Assembly: GCA_030620115.1 (NCBI GenBank)
Contig: JAUXFG010000117.1
Location: forward strand, 1-12,358
Direction of reading: 5' to 3'
From: Candidatus Fermentibacterota bacterium
GTDB lineage: Bacteria > JAFGKV01
Length of the DNA: 12,358 nt
Both the position numbers and the translations under genes were made by a program. Positions 6,465 through 12,358 of this stretch are shown one piece after another (the stretch's first letter is position 1; every line of letters starts with the position of its first letter). The notes under the pieces are model-generated. The model was not told the origin of the DNA, made no database searches, and worked only from the letters and a program-made list of their open reading frames with translations.

Positions 6465-7250
6465 ATGAAGGATAACTTCCCCTCTGATACATACGACACG
6501 CCGGAGGATACATCGCGAGTTCTTGTCGACAGATTGTTCCTCGGTTCTCGTGTCGGCTTCTACCTGCTCCATCTCAAGGTTGTGCTCAAGGCACGATCAT
6601 GCGCCTTGAAGAATCAGTATGATGACAAAGGATGGGCGGAGAGCTCGTTCAAGGTTTTCCGGAATCTGGAGGGCTGTGGCGCCCGGTTTCACCTCGAGGG
6701 CCTGCACAACTTGAGAGGTTCTGAAAAATCGCTGGTATTCATCAGCAACCACATGAGCTCCACTGAGACCCAAGTCTTCCCATGTTTGATCGCTCCATAC
6801 CGGCCGGTGACGTTCATCGTCAAGGAGAGCCTCGTGCGAATGCCGATCTTCGGTCCCGTCATGCGCTCGAGGAACCCCATCACCGTGGGCAGGAAGAACC
6901 CTCGGGAAGACATGCAGACTGTGCTGACAAGGGGAACGGAGCTTCTTTCCCAAGGCATCTCCATCATTGTCTTTCCCCAATCCACAAGGCACATCGAGTT
7001 CATGCCGGAGAAGTTCAATTCTTTGGGCATCAAGCTCGCAAAACGCGCGGGCGTGAGGGCACTCCCGGTGGCCATCAAGACCGATTTCTGGGGCAATGGC
7101 CGGCGCCTCAAGGACTTCGGTCCGCTTGATCGATCGAAACCTATCTACATGCTGTTCGGCGAACCCATGGAGATCCACGGAAACGGCAGGGAGCAACACC
7201 AGTTCATCGTTGAGTTCATTCAGTCACAGCTACAACAGTGGGGGGATTGA
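6465..7250 (+). CDS. PlsC-type lysophospholipid acyltransferase, atypical motifs
   Basis: Predicted glycerolipid acyltransferase of 261 residues, acting at the inner membrane face on an acyl-CoA or acyl-ACP donor. The LPLAT order is intact: FISNHMSSTE (motif I, residues 93-101), FIVKESLVRMPIFGPVMRSRNPITVGR (motif II region), IIVFPQSTR (motif III, 167-175), and a proline-containing ALPVAIKTDFWG (199-210). Two motif residues differ from the usual forms: motif I is NHX4E rather than NHX4D, and motif III is FPQSTR rather than FPEGTR. I recall a subfamily with FPQ(T/S)TR, so this is probably a distinct clade and not decay. No clear membrane helix is present. GGGAG lies six bases before the ATG. 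It follows the ATL gene by 27 bases, probably as one transcript, with no obvious functional link. The substrate is unknown. Confidence 0.85.
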   Translation: MKDNFPSDTYDTPEDTSRVLVDRLFLGSRVGFYLLHLKVVLKARSCALKNQYDDKGWAESSFKVFRNLEGCGARFHLEGLHNLRGSEKSLVFISNHMSSTETQVFPCLIAPYRPVTFIVKESLVRMPIFGPVMRSRNPITVGRKNPREDMQTVLTRGTELLSQGISIIVFPQSTRHIEFMPEKFNSLGIKLAKRAGVRALPVAIKTDFWGNGRRLKDFGPLDRSKPIYMLFGEPMEIHGNGREQHQFIVEFIQSQLQQWGD

Positions 7251-7375
7251 CTTTCCTGTCCACATCAGCCTCGATACATCATCGTCTTGCTCATCTGGCT
7301 CGGCATGCCGGGTTAATCCGAAACTTCGTCCCGAACTTCGTCTCGAACTCCTTCGATTCTTACCGACGGGTTAAT
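7251..7375. other. Convergent spacer with short direct and tandem repeats
   Basis: Short gene-free spacer between converging units. CGGGTTAATC occurs at 7309-7318 and again at 7367-7376, flanking about 48 bases built of degenerate ~12-base units beginning CGAAACTTCGTC, CGAACTTCGTCT and CGAACTCC. No hairpin with a T-tract is present, so no terminator is called. Confidence 0.5.
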
Positions 7376-7973
7376 CTATTCTCGCGCAACCCCCAAATGA
7401 CGAGCGAGCCACTCGTTCATGATGGTGAAAAATTCATCCCGGACGAACTTCTCGACCCACGGGCTGTGCCCGCAACGCTCCCACTCGCGGTACTCCAATT
7501 GCGGGAGATAGGGCTTCAGGCTCGTGCCTCTTCATCATCTGGTCTCCGGGATCTGGGAACTCCTCCGGAAGGCGCTCAAGGCGTTGGCGCAGATCGTTAT
7601 CTTCGCGCTCCTCGAGGACTGCTCGCATACGAGCGCGAGCCACCTTGTCAAAAGTGCCGCAACCCACGAGGATGAGCGGGCCCGCACTGTCGGGGTACGC
7701 CGCGGCGTAGGCAAGGGCGAGCATGGCGCCCCAGGACTCGCCCACCAGTGCGGATCGCACACCCTTGCCTATGAATTCCACCAGCGCATGGAGATCCTCG
7801 ACGTGATGGCCCACAGTGAGCGGCTTGTCGCCGCTGGCGCGCTGCCAAGGCTCGAAAACCCGAAACGAATCCGCCAATCCGCGCGCCATAGGGGCTGCGC
7901 TCCCAAGAGCACCCGGCCCTCCATGCAAAACGATAACCATAGGCCCCGAAGCGCCGTATCTACGAATCCGCAT
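7376..7973 (-). pseudogene. Broken alpha/beta hydrolase (proline iminopeptidase-like)
   Basis: The first frame (from ATG at 7973) reads about 150 residues of an alpha/beta hydrolase. It has VLHGGPG (oxyanion hole, 15-21) and LVGESWGAMLALAYAAAYP with the nucleophile Ser80 in GESWG. After MMKRHE (near 7522) the homology leaves this frame; the old frame runs on to a stop at 7434. From about 7519 another frame continues as LKPYLPQLEYREWERC, followed by GHSPWVEKFVRDEFF, to a TAG at 7376-7378. That block holds the C-terminal catalytic His. The pieces sum to about 200 residues against roughly 270 in intact relatives. The cap and the strand with the catalytic Asp appear to be missing, so an internal deletion that also changed frame is the simplest reading. 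It lies 65 bases downstream of the radical SAM gene on the same strand. Confidence 0.82.
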
Positions 7974-8038
7974 TTCTCCAAATTGTTCTCTTCATTGAGT
8001 TACATGACGCGTGTTTGACCGATAGAAAAAGCGAGGAC

Positions 8039-8938
8039 TTATTCCAATCCATAGACCTGCCTGGGTGCAAGGTATTGAGGGAACTTGTCGAGAAGAGCCA
8101 AACGAATGAGATAACAGAAATGGCATTCATCAACGTACTCTTCTTCATGTTCGACATCGTACTGTTTCGCCAAGAGAGCAGGTCCCCCCTTCACCAGAGG
8201 ACCACAGATTGGATGTGAACCTGCATCATAGTTCTTGACCAACATCGATAAAGGGGTCTCCCACATATTGCCCATACTCAACCCCTGGCAGAGATGGACA
8301 TGTCCGTACGCGTCAACATGGACTCGCGAAGGGTTCTTCAAATCTTCATAGGGGCATTCTATCAGCTCTTGCCAGGGCCTTCGAGATAGCCCCGCGGTCA
8401 ACTTCTCAACAGCTCTACCTTTGAACATGACGCCCCCACCTAGGACAGGCTGTCCCTTCTCTTGTTTGCTGGCTTCCAATGCCTGTACCGCGGGATTCTC
8501 GATGCAGATTGGAGCCGTGGGGATGCGGAGCCTTTCGGCCACTGCCAAGGCGCACTTTGCAGGACTATCTTCCCCCTCCGCATAATGAAACGAATCATCA
8601 CTGATGCTGAGCAGGGAAACTCCCAAATCGGCAAGAGGCTCGAGCCAAAGCTCTGCATCTTCTTCAGAGATCGCCCCGTACGCATTCGTTACCACACCGA
8701 CCTTGAAACCCATCTCACGCGAAAGGCTGATGCCTTTGAGCAACAGAGGATAGAATAGGAACGGTTCACCGCCCTCAAAGTATATCCAGTCGATCGTACC
8801 GATTTTTCTCGCCTCATCAAGGACCTGCCGGACCTTCCTTAATGTGAACGTTCCACCTACATTGGGACTCGAGTACAAGAAACAGTGATCACATACAAGA
8901 TTGCAGGTATACGTCAGGAGAAAATGAATACCTGTCAA
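8039..8938 (-). CDS. Uncharacterised radical SAM protein with Cys-rich C-terminal domain
   Basis: Radical S-adenosylmethionine enzyme of about 299 residues. The N-terminal CNLVCDHC motif (CX3CX2C; Cys12, 16, 19) binds the [4Fe-4S] cluster, and WIYFEGGEP gives the GGEP SAM-contact motif (about 55-60). VVTNAYG and SISDDSFHY continue the TIM-barrel pattern. The C-terminal third has five further Cys (195, 217, 245, 272, 275) in CPYED, HVHLCQG, HPICGPL and ECHFCY, suggesting a SPASM/twitch-like auxiliary cluster. The HVDAYGHVHLCQG block resembles SPASM-type proteins. The frame is open to an ATG at 9034, but that overlaps the upstream gene by 83 bases. A TTG at 8938 has GAGGAG four bases upstream and lies 13 bases after the upstream stop, so it is preferred. 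Substrate unknown; likely co-translated with the nucleotidyltransferase. Confidence 0.85.
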   Translation of the reverse strand: MTGIHFLLTYTCNLVCDHCFLYSSPNVGGTFTLRKVRQVLDEARKIGTIDWIYFEGGEPFLFYPLLLKGISLSREMGFKVGVVTNAYGAISEEDAELWLEPLADLGVSLLSISDDSFHYAEGEDSPAKCALAVAERLRIPTAPICIENPAVQALEASKQEKGQPVLGGGVMFKGRAVEKLTAGLSRRPWQELIECPYEDLKNPSRVHVDAYGHVHLCQGLSMGNMWETPLSMLVKNYDAGSHPICGPLVKGGPALLAKQYDVEHEEEYVDECHFCYLIRLALLDKFPQYLAPRQVYGLE

Positions 8939-8942
8939 GATG

Positions 8943-8948
8943 CTCCTC
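8943..8948 (-). promoter_or_regulatory. Ribosome binding site that decides a TTG start
   Basis: GAGGAG on the minus strand lies four bases before TTG at 8938-8936 and immediately after the nucleotidyltransferase stop codon (8954-8952). No good site precedes the ATG at 9034. It argues that the radical SAM protein begins with the sequence directly before its CX3CX2C motif. Confidence 0.65.
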
Positions 8949-8951
8949 GGA

Positions 8952-9728
8952 TCATCCCGCCCTATCCTCCGGTTCTGACTCCCACTCAAAGAAACCCCGC
9001 ACTCCGATGGTCTGGTCGGCGATCCTTCCGGCAAAAGAGAGCCTGTCTTTCGCAGTCGAAGCTGACAAGAAGGCTTCCACCAAACTCCCCAACCTCGGAT
9101 CCCGGTGCGAAACCATTCTTAGAACCTCCTTGGATCGAGGAATGAAGTCGCTAGAACTTGCGAAGGAGTATTCCAGCATGGCATCAACCGCTCGCCAGGC
9201 AATCATGCTCGATGTGAGCGGATCGCGCTCAACGGTATCAACTGCATCCTCGTACAGAGTGGCGGCATGGTACCTCATCATCACCAACCGTTCCTTGGAT
9301 ATCCTCATTCCCCGCGCCAACAGCGATCTTGCTTTCCGGAGAAGACCGTCAAGCACGCGATCCCGATCAAGGATGACCTTCCCCGTTGCCAGCATATGTG
9401 CAGTCGATGGCCTGCCTCGAAGCTGCTCCTCCTCGAAATACGCCTCGACGGCCTCGACTGGATTCAGGAAGATCTCGGTTGGGACGTGGTGAAAGAATCT
9501 CTGAATCCGCTGTCGAACCGGAGCGCGGTTGATGACATATAGATCCAGATCGCTTGAGGCATCGGGGTTGCCATCAATGATGGTGCCGGCGACTACAATA
9601 CTCGCGACATCTGCCCGACGTAAAACGAACTCCACTGCCGCACGGAGCGCCACATCATATGGGGCAGAGAGCACCGGCCATCTACAGGCTTTCAGTAATT
9701 CTTGCACGCACACTCCGTCAACCTCCAT
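8952..9728 (-). CDS. Nucleotidyltransferase (MNT/Pol beta superfamily) with helical C-terminal domain
   Basis: Predicted nucleotidyltransferase of 258 residues. The signature VVAGTIIDGNPDASSDLDLYVINR (46-68) is the GTx-SDxD form of the Pol beta-type active site, with Asp60 and Asp62 as metal ligands and Glu85 (TEIFLNP) as a candidate third acidic residue. Residues ~125-245 are mostly helical (LVMMRYHAATLYEDAVDTV, SSMIAWRAVDAMLEYSF), as in MNT proteins with a HEPN-like or kanamycin-nucleotidyltransferase-like tail. Transfer of NMP to a small molecule, RNA or protein is possible; the substrate cannot be read. The ATG at 9728 has no clear ribosome binding site. A GTG at 9713, with GGAGG upstream, is an alternative start. 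The radical SAM gene follows after 13 bases, which suggests a two-gene operon. It could also be the antitoxin-like half of a HEPN/MNT relative, but no separate HEPN toxin is adjacent. Confidence 0.8.
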   Translation of the reverse strand: MEVDGVCVQELLKACRWPVLSAPYDVALRAAVEFVLRRADVASIVVAGTIIDGNPDASSDLDLYVINRAPVRQRIQRFFHHVPTEIFLNPVEAVEAYFEEEQLRGRPSTAHMLATGKVILDRDRVLDGLLRKARSLLARGMRISKERLVMMRYHAATLYEDAVDTVERDPLTSSMIAWRAVDAMLEYSFASSSDFIPRSKEVLRMVSHRDPRLGSLVEAFLSASTAKDRLSFAGRIADQTIGVRGFFEWESEPEDRAG

Positions 9729-10042
9729 GCCAGTCCGGATTTCTCACCGTCTTTCGTCGCGAGCATCGCAGGGATTGATACTGAAACGAAGCAGTAGCCG
9801 TTTTCAATAGGTTGGAAACTTAACAAACGAGTCAAGTTTTGTAACGCTATATGTGGGTTGGCTGCGAGGTGATGCTGGTTTCTGGATGCTTGATGCTGGA
9901 AGGAGAACGGAACGACTCAGGGTTTCATCCAGTATCCAGTGACCGGCAGCCAGTATCGCTGCGCGTCAATCGCTGCGCCACGGCATCATCGCTCGACGGT
10001 TTAGGGCGCAGCTTCGCTCGTGTCAATTCTGAGATATCCGAG
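9729..10042. other. Gene-free region with diverged repeats
   Basis: No gene is supported. The part nearest the nucleotidyltransferase contains TTGACT (minus strand, 9835-9830), a possible -35 box, but no good -10 at the right spacing. The middle holds an imperfect inverted repeat (9871-9957), and the decamer ATCGCTGCGC occurs twice (9955-9964, 9969-9978). No T-tract hairpin is visible downstream of the propeller-hydrolase gene. Confidence 0.6.
9871..9957. repeat. Imperfect inverted repeat made of GATRCTGG units
   Basis: The left arm (9871-9900) contains GATGCTGG, then TGGATGCT, then GATGCTGG. The right arm (9926-9957), read as reverse complement, gives GATACTGG, then ACTGGATACTGGATG. The arms are separated by about 25 bases. 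The units are variants of a CTGGAT(A/G)CTGG motif and could fold back as one large, mismatched hairpin. This kind of repeat is familiar from intergenic DNA of uncultured bacteria (from memory). Confidence 0.5.
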
Positions 10043-12148
10043 CTATCGAACCAGGAGTACTTTCTCTGTCATAGTCGTTTCTGTGCCTTTTCCATCTGAC
10101 AATCTCAGGCGAATGAAGTAGTGCCCGCTTGGCATGCGGGCGCCGGAGTCATCTCTGCCATCCCATTCGATGTCGTAGTCGCCTGGCGATTGCCAACCGC
10201 CGGCAAACCGTCGCACAGACCGACCCATGAGGTCATAAGCACCAAGCGTAACCTGTCCTTGTTCGGTAATCGAGTACTTCAATGTCGTGGAAAGCCGGAA
10301 CGGGTTGGGTAAGCAAGTGCAGAGCACAGGCGCCAATGGTACGGGGGTGAGATAATCTGCGGAGACGGGAAGCGGGTTCATGGCCGCCATCTCATGGATG
10401 ATGAAGCGGAGCTCCTCTTGGTGCTCCACCCACCTTTGATCATAGTACACCGGCGGGTTCTCGCGGCTATATGTGGTGTTTGGGGGGTTGCCCAGAGGAA
10501 AACCGTTGACCCGTGTCCAAGGGGATACGCCTTCCGTGGCGAGATTCACCGGATCAATGGCATGCTTGTTCTGATACCATAGAGGCGGATAGTCGAAGCC
10601 CGGCCATTGTCCATTGGGCGGCTGCGCATGGTCCCATTCGGCTTGAATCCTCAGGTATCGACAGCGGATATCCCCCATGAACCGCGTGGCTTCACGCTCG
10701 CCCCACCACGCCATATTCTCCGCCGACGAATCCCGATACGTGCTATAGTGACCAAACATGCTGTAGATGAACTCATGCTGGTCATTGGATGGATCGTCAT
10801 CGAGAGCCCATGGTTCTTTGCATGTCACGAAACTCTCCGATGGCCCCTCCACATCGATGAAGTACTTGACTCTTAGGTCCGGATAACGCCCCAAGCAGCC
10901 GGCCCCCATGGTGATTCCGTAGCTGTGGGTGATCACCCCGAGGTTGTTTTGTGTCACATTCGAGCGGCTATGGGCGAACTCGATGATCGCGTTGAGATCG
11001 TCCTGATGGATGAATCCGTTGTGATCCTCCTGGCCTTCGCTCGGGTGTGCCATGCCGCGTCCTTCGGCATTGAAATGAAACTCGACAAAGCCGTCTCGAG
11101 CCACGTAAAGAGCTCCGCCTTCTCCCGGATTCAGGCCCCCGCTTACGTCAACCACGGCCGGGAAAGTCTCCTCTGGATAGAGCTCAGCGCGAGGCTGGAT
11201 GATCTTCGTCCACAATCGGTTTCCGTTGGGCGCGGTCACCAGGTATCCTTCTATAACCTCGGTCTCATAGCCCGAGGGAAACGACCAGATCGTATTGCCC
11301 GCCTGATCCACCTCGAGTATGGCCTGCTGGGTTCCAATGAGGGTATGCCCCCCCTGCAGACGATCTGAATCATAACTCATGGAGTCGACCTGATACTCCC
11401 AGACAATGGCTCCGCCTTGTGTCACTTCTATGATACGACCGTTACGTGAATCATTGATCAACGTATTCCCGTTCCTCAATCGATCCGCGTCGCGCGGCCA
11501 GTCGAGTCCTCCCTCAAATGTCCATGCAATGGCGCCTCGTGGCGTAATCTCCACGATTCGACCATTGTTCGAGTCGGCAATGATAGTATTGCCGCCGGAC
11601 AGCCGGTCCGCGTTGTGCGGACCATCAAGATGTCGACTATCGTTCCCAGGCACCCCCGTTTCACCGAACTGCCACACCACCGTACCTTCCTCGTCGATCT
11701 CCACCACACGATGGTTGTTCCGATCAGTAATAAGACGGTTCCCGTTCTCCAGAAGATTCGCGTCATTGGGGTAGTCGAAACTGCTCCCATCGCTCAGTGA
11801 AACGTTGTCACTGTTCCAAATCACGGCGCCGTTCCGGTTGATGACGATGACCCGGTCATTGCCCGTATCTGAGATGATCACGTTGCCGCCGGGCACCCGG
11901 TCCGCATTGTGTGCCCATACCAGGCCGAGGGCGTACGACCAGAGCACACGGCCGTTGCGGTCAATCTCGAAGATCCCACTACCCTGATGGGTATCAAGAT
12001 TCCCACCATCGGTGATCAGAAAGGTGCCGCCCTCAAGAAGGTCGACATCGTGGATAGTACCCGGACGGTACACTTGGCCCGTGGCGACAACCACCGATAG
12101 TGTCAGCAGAACGAATACAATGGTAGACTTCGTGTTTCTCTCTCGCAT
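10043..12148 (-). CDS. Secreted beta-propeller/alpha-beta hydrolase fusion with FlgD-like sorting domain
   Basis: Exported protein of 701 residues. An N-terminal signal peptide (about 1-24, TIVFVLLTLSVVVATGQ) is followed by six propeller blades (about 32-290). Each blade has the form NADRL-x-GGNTLI-xD-xN-xRIVEI-xxxG-xIxW, with the blade Trp at 70, 111, 159, 209, 250 and 288. This resembles NHL/arylsulfotransferase-type propellers. An alpha/beta hydrolase-like domain spans about 300-590: FPAVVDVSGGLNPGEGG is the oxyanion region, ITHSYGITMGAG places the likely nucleophile at Ser409 (THSYG rather than GHSYG), and AEWDHAQP holds a candidate acid/His pair. Residues ~613-701 (LPNPFRLSTTLKYSI...WDGRDDSGARMPSGHYFIRL...KVLLVR) are a FlgD-like/type A sorting module, implying type IX secretion or surface attachment. 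GGGGAG lies six bases before the ATG. Substrate unknown; an esterase or peptidase role is possible. Confidence 0.87.
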   Translation of the reverse strand: MRERNTKSTIVFVLLTLSVVVATGQVYRPGTIHDVDLLEGGTFLITDGGNLDTHQGSGIFEIDRNGRVLWSYALGLVWAHNADRVPGGNVIISDTGNDRVIVINRNGAVIWNSDNVSLSDGSSFDYPNDANLLENGNRLITDRNNHRVVEIDEEGTVVWQFGETGVPGNDSRHLDGPHNADRLSGGNTIIADSNNGRIVEITPRGAIAWTFEGGLDWPRDADRLRNGNTLINDSRNGRIIEVTQGGAIVWEYQVDSMSYDSDRLQGGHTLIGTQQAILEVDQAGNTIWSFPSGYETEVIEGYLVTAPNGNRLWTKIIQPRAELYPEETFPAVVDVSGGLNPGEGGALYVARDGFVEFHFNAEGRGMAHPSEGQEDHNGFIHQDDLNAIIEFAHSRSNVTQNNLGVITHSYGITMGAGCLGRYPDLRVKYFIDVEGPSESFVTCKEPWALDDDPSNDQHEFIYSMFGHYSTYRDSSAENMAWWGEREATRFMGDIRCRYLRIQAEWDHAQPPNGQWPGFDYPPLWYQNKHAIDPVNLATEGVSPWTRVNGFPLGNPPNTTYSRENPPVYYDQRWVEHQEELRFIIHEMAAMNPLPVSADYLTPVPLAPVLCTCLPNPFRLSTTLKYSITEQGQVTLGAYDLMGRSVRRFAGGWQSPGDYDIEWDGRDDSGARMPSGHYFIRLRLSDGKGTETTMTEKVLLVR

Positions 12149-12358
12149 GATTTCTCCCCGTTGATGAGTGAGTTCGCTTGCGGGTTCGCGTTCAGAGGTT
12201 CAGAGTTCCCCGTTCAAGGTTGATTCCTTTTGTCGTAACTCCTCAACAAGACTATGCATCCAGGCCTTCTCCCCCTTTGCAAAGGGGGATTGAGGCCTCC
12301 GGCTCGTAGAGCCTACGGCTCGGTGAGGGGATTTCCCCATAATTGCACGGGGTTAGCC
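12149..12358. other. Gene-free upstream region with palindromic repeat
   Basis: No gene is supported to the end of the window. The part next to the propeller-hydrolase start should hold its promoter, but no convincing -35/-10 pair was found on the minus strand. The distal half (12262-12340) is a run of palindromes described separately. Confidence 0.6.
12262..12336. repeat. Palindromic intergenic repeat
   Basis: TCCCCCTTTGCAAAGGGGGA (12270-12289) is a perfect 20-base palindrome, flanked on both sides by AGGCCT (12262-12267 and 12293-12298), giving a 37-base near-palindrome. It is followed by a small hairpin GGCTCGTAGAGCC (12302-12314) and by GGGGATTTCCCC (12324-12335). The CCCCCTTTGCAAAGGGGG core resembles repeats dispersed in many bacterial genomes (from memory). 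Confidence 0.65.

Noticed and set aside
6597-7199. Minus-strand open frame of 200 residues
   Set aside because: It is a shadow of the acyltransferase gene, whose motifs are unambiguous on the plus strand.
8952-9728. HEPN/MNT toxin-antitoxin module
   Set aside because: The nucleotidyltransferase is 258 residues with its own helical tail, and no separate small HEPN gene is adjacent; its partner is a radical SAM gene.
11476-11790. Propeller-encoding DNA considered as tandem DNA repeats
   Set aside because: The periodicity is that of protein blades (38-50 residues) with diverged bases, not a nucleotide repeat or CRISPR array.

Overview
The window looks like chromosomal DNA of an uncultured Gram-negative bacterium, probably in or near the FCB superphylum (Eisenbacteria/Latescibacteria-like lineages). 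This rests on three points: a large secreted multidomain protein ending in a FlgD-like/T9SS type A sorting module, a giant secreted gingipain-type (family C25) protease, and short GC-rich palindromic repeats between genes. The phylum is inference. No rRNA, tRNA, CRISPR array, transposase or phage gene was seen.

Layout. Positions 1-243 hold no gene but several short repeats and hairpins. Positions 244-5522 are a minus-strand operon: a C25-type peptidase of 1249 residues, a five-helix membrane protein of unknown function, and a gluconokinase whose last ~20 codons lie in repeat DNA. A near-consensus sigma70 promoter (5588-5616) precedes the peptidase. On the plus strand, 5779-7250 carries a truncated alpha/beta hydrolase remnant, overlapped by 4 nt by an alkyltransferase-like DNA repair protein (PWHRV instead of PCHRV), then an atypical PlsC-type acyltransferase.

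Positions 7376-9728 are again minus strand. A nucleotidyltransferase (MNT/Pol beta fold) is followed 13 nt later by an uncharacterised radical SAM protein that probably starts at TTG. Downstream lies a broken alpha/beta hydrolase gene (internal loss plus frame change). Positions 9729-10042 are gene-free and hold a diverged inverted repeat. Positions 10043-12148 (minus) encode a secreted beta-propeller/alpha-beta hydrolase/sorting-domain fusion. Positions 12149-12358 hold another palindromic intergenic repeat.

Functionally, the two large secreted proteins suggest extracellular or surface processing of polymers. The nucleotidyltransferase/radical SAM pair is the best candidate for an undescribed small enzyme system. 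The hydrolase remnants, and the repeat-encoded or hairpin-encoded C-termini of the gluconokinase and the alkyltransferase-like protein, show a locus that is being eroded and extended by small repeats.
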